Below, one piece after another: positions 58,626 through 64,000 of a DNA stretch of 64,000 nt. How positions within the stretch are numbered: position 1 is the first letter of the stretch; each line of letters opens with the position of its first letter. Source of the DNA: Aliiroseovarius sediminis (GTDB lineage: Bacteria; Pseudomonadota; Alphaproteobacteria; Rhodobacterales; Rhodobacteraceae). The position numbers and the translations under genes are program-made. The notes under the pieces are model-generated. The model worked only from the letters and a program-made list of their open reading frames with translations. It searched no databases and had not been told where the DNA came from. The stretch spans positions 365,797 through 429,796 of the forward strand of contig NZ_JALBYP010000018.1 of the NCBI RefSeq assembly GCF_022678485.1, given 5' to 3'.

Positions 58626-61600
58626 ATGGCGATCTTCGATATTGAAAAGGATGACTTACTTCGGTTGTCCGACGAACTACTGGAAGAGTTGATAGCGCGT
58701 CTTGCCGAGGCAGAGGTTGCTGCACATGGTCATAGCCCAGCGAGTGTCAGTTGGTCAGGCTCAATCAAGGCACCAGATGAAGGCATCGATATTCATGTCC
58801 ATGTAAACGCTACCGCATTGCTAACGGGGTTCCTAAACCGTCCAGATACGATCCTTCAGTCCAAAAAGGACCCGATGCCTAAGTCCGCAATTTCGGTGGA
58901 GATGCTGAAAAATGGAGACCTTAACCCAACCATCGTAAACCAGGCAAAAATCGACGGCAGTTACGTTATTGTAAGCCTCTCGGACGATTGTTCGCCTCCG
59001 ATGAGGAAGGATCGCCTCGACGCCATGCAGGCAGCGGTGGCAAGTGATCCAAACAAGGATAACCTCCATCTGGATTTCTTCGACCGTTCCAAGTTGGTCC
59101 AATGGTTGCGACAGCACCCGTCGGTATTGCTGTGGGTGAAGGGCAAGCTCGGTCAAGGCTATTCGGGGTGGCAGCCCTATGGCCCCTGGAGCAACCCGCC
59201 AAAGGGATCGCCTGACACTCTCATCTCTGCCCCTGGGATAACCGTCCATTTGCCGACGGAGCGAGGTCAGGAGCTTTCAATCGAGGATGCCATTGAACCT
59301 ATGCGGCGTCTCATCCGCACCTCGAACAAAGCGATCCGCATTACGGGGCTGTCAGGTGTTGGTAAGACAAGGATTGTTCAAGCCCTCTTTGACGAAACGG
59401 TCGGAGACGATCCTCTCGACAGAACTATCGCCGTCTACGTGGACACGGGACAAGACCCTGATCCCTCCGCATCTGCAATGTTCGACCGTCTAATCGCCGA
59501 GGGGCGTCGCTCGGTGATGATCCTCGACAACTGCCCATCTGAACTGCATTCGGCATTGGCAAGCAAAGTGTCGGCTGCAAGTGGTGATGTCAGCCTGATT
59601 ACAGTTGAATATGACATTAGAGATGACAAACCTCAGACCACAGAGGTCATCCATATCGAAGCCAACGGACCAGAGGTGGCCGAGGAGTTGCTTTTGCGGC
59701 GTTTCCCTGCAATCGGCCAAGGCAATGCACGAAGTGTCGCCGAGTTTGCCGATGGCAACGCAAGGGTCGCGTTGGCCATTGCAGAGCGAGTTGAACAGGG
59801 TGAGAGCCTGGCCGAATTATCCGATGCCAAGTTATTCGACCGGCTTTTCCAGCAGCGTAAGGGTCAAGATGGCGATCTTCGCGAACAGGCTGAGACTCTG
59901 TCACTCGCGTATTCATTCTCAGTTGCTGATCCAGAAGTTGGGCAGAACGAACTAGAAGTCTTGGGCTCCATTTTGGGCCATACCAAGGCGCAATTGTTTC
60001 GAGCCGTGAAGAAGCTGGCAGAACGCCATGTCGTTCAAAAGAGGGCGCATTGGAGGGCCATCTTGCCCCATGCTGTTGCGAACAGATTGGCAAGTTCGGC
60101 GCTCGACAGCATCCCCACCGAAGCTCTGAGATCGACTTTCGAAGCGGCTGGAAACAGTCGGCTTCTTATGTCTTTCGCTCACAGGCTTGGCCTGATGCAT
60201 GATCATCCGGTGGCCATTGAGATCGTTAAGGCATGGCTGCAACCTGATGGCCTATTGGGGCGAATCTCGGACCTCGATGAGACTGGATCGAGAATACTGG
60301 ACTATATTGGGCCCGTCGCGCCGGATGCGCTGCTTGACCGGATCGAAGCCGAACTCACCTCTCCAGACTTTCAGGGAATGGAGCCGAAGCATAGTCCTCG
60401 TAGGACCACGATCCTCAACCTGCTCCAGTCGTTGGCATACGAACCGCATGCATTTGACCGCTGCATGTCACTACTGATCCGCGTCGCGGACTATGAAGAC
60501 GAGAGCAACAATTACGATGCAGTTAGGGACAAGATTTCAGGGTTCTTCCAACCCTATCTGTCTGGCACACATGCTTCGTTGGAGCAGCGCCTCTCTATTG
60601 TAGAGGAATGTCTAAGTTCTGAAGATATGGGACGACGTTCATTGGGAATAAAGTTGCTCGCGACGGCCTTGGACGGACCGCCATGGACGGGCTTTGGCCT
60701 CAACGAATTTGGGGCACGGCCCAGGGACTATGGCTACCGACCGACCCATGACCAACTCGTCGAGTGGCGCACTGCTTTCATGAATTTGGCGGTGAGGCTA
60801 GCAAACTCAGACGACAAAGGCACCGAAAGTCGTGCACGGCAGGTCCTAGCGAATGAGTTTCGCGGCCTTTGGCACCAGGAAGCGTTGCGGGACAAATTGG
60901 TCGAAGCAGCACGGGCGATCAATGATCACTATCCATGGGGCGAAGGCTGGAAGGCCGTCCGCTCGATCATCTACTTCGATCACACAAGACAAAAAGACAA
61001 ACCTGAACCGCTTCCCCAGGATCTCGCCGATCTAGATCGCGACCTGGAGCCTCGCGACCTGATTGCAAAGATCAAAACATATGTTCTTGGCAAAGGGCAT
61101 GATCATTGGGCACTCGACGAGGAGTTCGACGACAGCAGCGATGACAAGTATCGGGATGCTGAAGAGCGATTGGCATCAAATGCAACAGATCTAGGTGAGA
61201 GCTTTGCAGCGTCAGATCATCAACTCGATGAGTTGGGTTCAGAAATGTTTTCCAACGACAGGATGCCCTATCGCAGGGCGTTCGGGATCGGCCTTGCTAA
61301 GGGGGTCCACAATTATCGTGAAGGTTGGCAAGGCTTGCTGGAACACTTCGCTCGGTCATCCGGTTCGAACCACAACTTTGCGGTGATTGGTGGCTTCATC
61401 GAGGAGGTTGCCGCCAATGACAATGCGCTTTCGAGGGAACTCTTGGATGAATGTGCGGCACACTCGGAACTTCGAAAAGTCCTTGTGGACCTGCATCCAT
61501 GGGATGACTTCACAGAGAGCGATCTGGATCGGTGCATGGCCCTACTCGACAATGAAGAAACTCGGACTTGGATGTTCGGACCTATCCTTTGGCGGGATAA

Positions 61601-62474
61601 CTATGCACACCTACCGTCCGAACATTTGTTGGAGCTAGCACAGAAGCTACTGACCAAGTCAGACGGTGACGACACACTGCTCGACGCACTCAGTATGAAA
61701 CTGCACGGAAAGGACCCTACGGATGATACGTTAGGGCCTGAACTGAGAAACTTTGGTTTGAAGGCGGCAACCAAATCCCTGTTGGCCGATCACAGCGACC
61801 TTGGTGGCAGCAAAGACTATCGCATGGAAAATGTCATCAAGGCCGCACTTATCTTCGACGGCAATGACGCCGAAAAGACAGAGTGGTTGGATACCATATT
61901 CTCTGTTGTGGACGAGCGTTACGGCTACATTCATCCGTTCGAGAAAGCGATTGAGACGACAGCGGGTCTAATGCCCAAGGCATTTCTGTATCGTGTTTTC
62001 CAAGGGACAGATGACCAGCAAAGTCGACGTAGGTTTTTCATTCGTAACGGGGGTATACGACGCTGCCCGCTCTCCAAGATCGATGTCGCCGACCTGATTG
62101 AGTGGTGTCAGCAACAGAACGAAACGGATGTCTGGGGTTTGGTCGCGTCAGGCATTAAACTTTGGGAGAAAGGGGATGGGAACAGGGATGGTTCTTCCAT
62201 AACGCCGTCCGCTGTTGAGTTTCTTGAAGCCGCCCCAGAGCACGAACCAGTCCTTTACGCCTACGCGGATCGTGTTACCCCATCGTCGTGGTCTGGGAGC
62301 CGTGCAGATGTCATGCAGCCGAGGGCCGATGCCATTGCCGAACTGACGCAGCATGAGCGAGAAGAGATAGCTCAGGCTGCGAAGTCGGTGTCAGACCGAC
62401 TTGCGATGGAAATCGAACGCGAACGGGTCCGTGACCGACAACGAGACGAGGAACGTGAACAACGGTTTGAGTGA
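58626..62474 (+). CDS. Nuclease-STAND NTPase protein, Avs-like (1282 aa), third cargo gene
   Basis: Three parts are visible. The first 180 residues contain GIDIHVHV (Asp55) followed by ILQSKKDP (Gln78, Lys80), the D...QxK pattern of PD-(D/E)XK restriction-type nucleases. Residues 225-500 form a STAND-type NTPase: Walker A ITGLSGVGKTRIV (P-loop 241-249) and Walker B RRSVMILDNCPSEL (near 296-303), then a winged-helix-like segment. The remaining 780 residues are helical repeat-like, as in ligand-sensing C-termini, ending in a charged coil. The ATG at 58626 has GGTGGTGAG upstream; a TTG seven codons earlier is possible. The closest known architecture is the Avs antiviral family; no specific subtype can be assigned by eye. 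Confidence 0.82.
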   Translation: MAIFDIEKDDLLRLSDELLEELIARLAEAEVAAHGHSPASVSWSGSIKAPDEGIDIHVHVNATALLTGFLNRPDTILQSKKDPMPKSAISVEMLKNGDLNPTIVNQAKIDGSYVIVSLSDDCSPPMRKDRLDAMQAAVASDPNKDNLHLDFFDRSKLVQWLRQHPSVLLWVKGKLGQGYSGWQPYGPWSNPPKGSPDTLISAPGITVHLPTERGQELSIEDAIEPMRRLIRTSNKAIRITGLSGVGKTRIVQALFDETVGDDPLDRTIAVYVDTGQDPDPSASAMFDRLIAEGRRSVMILDNCPSELHSALASKVSAASGDVSLITVEYDIRDDKPQTTEVIHIEANGPEVAEELLLRRFPAIGQGNARSVAEFADGNARVALAIAERVEQGESLAELSDAKLFDRLFQQRKGQDGDLREQAETLSLAYSFSVADPEVGQNELEVLGSILGHTKAQLFRAVKKLAERHVVQKRAHWRAILPHAVANRLASSALDSIPTEALRSTFEAAGNSRLLMSFAHRLGLMHDHPVAIEIVKAWLQPDGLLGRISDLDETGSRILDYIGPVAPDALLDRIEAELTSPDFQGMEPKHSPRRTTILNLLQSLAYEPHAFDRCMSLLIRVADYEDESNNYDAVRDKISGFFQPYLSGTHASLEQRLSIVEECLSSEDMGRRSLGIKLLATALDGPPWTGFGLNEFGARPRDYGYRPTHDQLVEWRTAFMNLAVRLANSDDKGTESRARQVLANEFRGLWHQEALRDKLVEAARAINDHYPWGEGWKAVRSIIYFDHTRQKDKPEPLPQDLADLDRDLEPRDLIAKIKTYVLGKGHDHWALDEEFDDSSDDKYRDAEERLASNATDLGESFAASDHQLDELGSEMFSNDRMPYRRAFGIGLAKGVHNYREGWQGLLEHFARSSGSNHNFAVIGGFIEEVAANDNALSRELLDECAAHSELRKVLVDLHPWDDFTESDLDRCMALLDNEETRTWMFGPILWRDNYAHLPSEHLLELAQKLLTKSDGDDTLLDALSMKLHGKDPTDDTLGPELRNFGLKAATKSLLADHSDLGGSKDYRMENVIKAALIFDGNDAEKTEWLDTIFSVVDERYGYIHPFEKAIETTAGLMPKAFLYRVFQGTDDQQSRRRFFIRNGGIRRCPLSKIDVADLIEWCQQQNETDVWGLVASGIKLWEKGDGNRDGSSITPSAVEFLEAAPEHEPVLYAYADRVTPSSWSGSRADVMQPRADAIAELTQHEREEIAQAAKSVSDRLAMEIERERVRDRQRDEEREQRFE

Positions 62475-62887
62475 AGTATTGCGTGTGACCTGGCAAGTTT
62501 TCTGTGCAGTTCGAGCGTGAGGAGCATCAATTTGTTCCCGTGCGCCGAATGGCAGCAATGCGGGTTGCGGTCGCAGCATTTGAACACCGTGTCAAAGGTC
62601 GGCTCTGGGCCGCAAGCGATCAGGGCAGGGCACTTTGTCGCTCAACATTGTTCAGCGCAAAACCTTACGCTGTGAAGCAGTCGGTCTGGGAGTTGTGTCC
62701 GCTCTCGGAAGTTCCCGATGCGCGTCGCAGTCGACGATCGTATTGCTGCAGTCTGAGACAAGCTTGTTAAGTCTAAATCAGCGAAATCCACCAAAATGCA
62801 TGAAAATCTTAAGTCGTTGAATTATAGCGAAGACGAGTCTCATTAATTCGGTCTCATTATTTACGTACTCCGACAATAATGTACTGA
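62475..62887. other. Non-coding region after the STAND gene; possible transposon end
   Basis: No supported gene. GTCTCATTA occurs twice (62837-62845 and 62851-62859), 14 bases apart, just before ACTCCGACA ending at 62874. Short direct repeats near an ACA-3' terminus are a habit of Tn7/Tn5053-type ends. No matching TGT-starting end was found upstream of tniA, so this remains a candidate only. The first 280 bases are GC-rich without recognisable content. Confidence 0.35.
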
Positions 62888-64000
62888 TGTGAACTCACGG
62901 CGAAGTGCAACTATCTGATATCGTTTCTATTCTATCCCATTGCTAATTGCCAGCAGCTCGCTTTCAAAGACCTCTGCAGGCGTTCTATAGCCAAGGCATT
63001 TGCGCGGCGTGGAATTGAGGCGGTGGCAAATCGACCTCAAATATCGATTTGTCAACGCCGTCGGATCGGTCGAGCGGGGCAGGTACTTTCGCAACCTGTT
63101 GTTGGTATTCTCGACCGTACCTTTCTGCCACGGCGCCTGCGGATCGCAGAACCAGCTGTCCGCGCCGATCCCGTCTTTCAGCTTGCGCCAGGCCGAGAAC
63201 TCGGTGCCTCGGTCGAAGGTAATCGACTGGCGCGCATCCGCGGGCAGAGGCGCGAGGCCCTGGATCAGGGCTTCCATGATCGGTTTGGACTGGCGGTCCT
63301 CGTTTCGCATCACCACCGTGTAGCGGCTGACGCGCTCGACCAGGGAGGTGACGTTGATCTTGCCGTGTTCCTTGCGGAACATCATCAGATCGCACTCCCA
63401 GTGGCCGAACTCGGTGCGCTCGGAGACACGTTCGGGCCTGTGTGACAGGCTTTGGCTGTCGAAGATGTGGGTTCGGTTGTGTCGCCGATACCCTCGCGGT
63501 CGGCGGCGTCTGCGATGCTCTGGGAGGTGGCGATAGAACTGTTCTTCGCGGCCGTCCTTCGAGTAGGCGAAACGGTAGATCGTCTCGTGGCTGACACGGA
63601 CCGGATGGCGCTCCAGGCGCATGCGACCGGCGATCTGTTCGGGGGACCAACCGGCCTTGAGGCGGTCTTCGACGGCGGCTTTCAGCTCGGGGTTCACGAT
63701 CAGCTTGCGGTGGACGGCACGGCGCTCTTCGGAGAGGCGTTGCGCGGTCACCGAGTAGTAGCCGTTCAACTCCGGGATTTCTTTGTCGTCATAGTAATTG
63801 CGCTTCAGTTCGCGGTAGATCGACGACGGTGCGCGGCCCAGCCGGTCCGCAATTTCGGGAACCGGCATTTTTGCGTCATGCCATTTGTCGATCTTGCGGC
63901 GCTCTTCGAACGTCAGGTGAGAGTAGTGGCTTCCCATTCATCAATCTCCATGCAAACCTCTGTTTGAATACAGAATTTGCACTTCGTTTGTGAATCCACC
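62888..64000 (-). mobile_element. IS30-family insertion sequence, about 1.1 kb
   Basis: Inverted ends flank the transposase. Left, inward: TGTGAACTCAC-GG-CGAAGTGCAA from 62888. Right, inward from 64000: GGTGGATTCAC-AAA-CGAAGTGCAA. The CGAAGTGCAA core (62901-62910 and 63977-63986) is identical and the outer TTCAC/CTCAC parts match imperfectly. The size fits IS30. The right end touches the window edge, so the target duplication cannot be read. Confidence 0.75.
62927..63937 (-). CDS. IS30-family transposase
   Basis: The 336-residue protein has an N-terminal helix-turn-helix (HLTFEERRKIDKWHDAKM, EIADRLGRAPSSIYRELKR) and a DDE core with GHWECDLMMF, ITFDRGTEF and KGTVENTNNRLRKYLPR, all IS30 signatures. 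The frame is intact, so the element may be active. It is read toward the STAND gene, from the right end of the IS. Confidence 0.95.
   Translation of the reverse strand: MGSHYSHLTFEERRKIDKWHDAKMPVPEIADRLGRAPSSIYRELKRNYYDDKEIPELNGYYSVTAQRLSEERRAVHRKLIVNPELKAAVEDRLKAGWSPEQIAGRMRLERHPVRVSHETIYRFAYSKDGREEQFYRHLPEHRRRRRPRGYRRHNRTHIFDSQSLSHRPERVSERTEFGHWECDLMMFRKEHGKINVTSLVERVSRYTVVMRNEDRQSKPIMEALIQGLAPLPADARQSITFDRGTEFSAWRKLKDGIGADSWFCDPQAPWQKGTVENTNNRLRKYLPRSTDPTALTNRYLRSICHRLNSTPRKCLGYRTPAEVFESELLAISNGIE

Larger units (their letters stand above)
50650..62887. mobile_element. Tni-type (Tn5053/Tn7-like) transposon with three-gene cargo; ends unresolved
   Basis: tniA-tniB-tniQ overlap as one operon with a Ner-like regulator in front, and three large same-direction genes follow. 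In this transposon class the transposition genes sit near one end and cargo fills the rest, so cargo would extend to about 62.9 kb, where an IS30 element begins. Both limits are estimates: no terminal inverted repeats or 5-base target duplication were identified. The serine resolvase at 49616 may also be part of it. Confidence 0.5.

Noticed and set aside
49616..62887. CRISPR-associated (RNA-guided) Tn7-like transposon
   Set aside because: No CRISPR repeats, Cascade or Cas12k genes were seen anywhere in the window.

Overview
The window looks like a chromosomal segment of an alphaproteobacterium of the Rhodobacteraceae, probably the Roseobacter group. Supporting signs are an IscR with one cysteine that heads a long mixed isc/suf operon, an alphaproteobacterial GTTC-N7-GTTC LexA box, a non-pyrrolysine MttB homologue, several small protein families I associate with this family, and a high-GC core. 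This rests on reading motifs and gene order, with no database search.

Core part, about 1-38.6 kb. It opens with the 3' end of recG, then an SOS-type site before a 40-residue membrane peptide, a NifU/IscU-like scaffold, hisI, gluQ, trmFO, gyrA, ctaA and an M32 carboxypeptidase. The main block is an iron-sulfur operon (11.25-19.86 kb): iscR, an unknown gene, an IscS-type desulfurase, sufB, two small membrane genes, sufC, sufD, two more membrane genes and sufS. Leftward genes follow: a TetR regulator with ppk2, metA (predicted acetyl-CoA type), a P-loop protein, a FadL-type porin, an FkbM methyltransferase and guaA. Then come mttB, a divergent DUF6477/HTH pair, yeiH with an overlapping lysR, a beta-hydroxyacid dehydrogenase and a pqiA-pqiA-pqiB-pqiC lipid-transport operon with PqiA split into two proteins.

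Accessory part, about 38.6-64 kb. Gene density falls and unassignable stretches of 0.35-1 kb appear. It holds an RND efflux pair, an RcnB-like secreted protein, a short tyrosine recombinase and a MacA/MacB-type efflux set. A mobile region follows: a serine resolvase, a helicase-like fragment, a Ner-like regulator and an overlapping tniA-tniB-tniQ transposition operon.

Directly downstream of tniQ, in the same direction, lie three large genes: a polytopic membrane protein of unknown family, a KAP-family P-loop NTPase, and a 1282-residue protein with an apparent PD-(D/E)XK nuclease domain, a STAND-type NTPase core and a long helical C-terminus. An IS30-type element then runs to the window edge. 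The three genes look like transposon cargo and are the best candidate here for an undescribed anti-phage or anti-plasmid system. The STAND protein has the layout of Avs-type defence proteins, and KAP NTPases include the phage-exclusion protein PifA. That function is inferred from domains and position only, and the transposon ends were not resolved.
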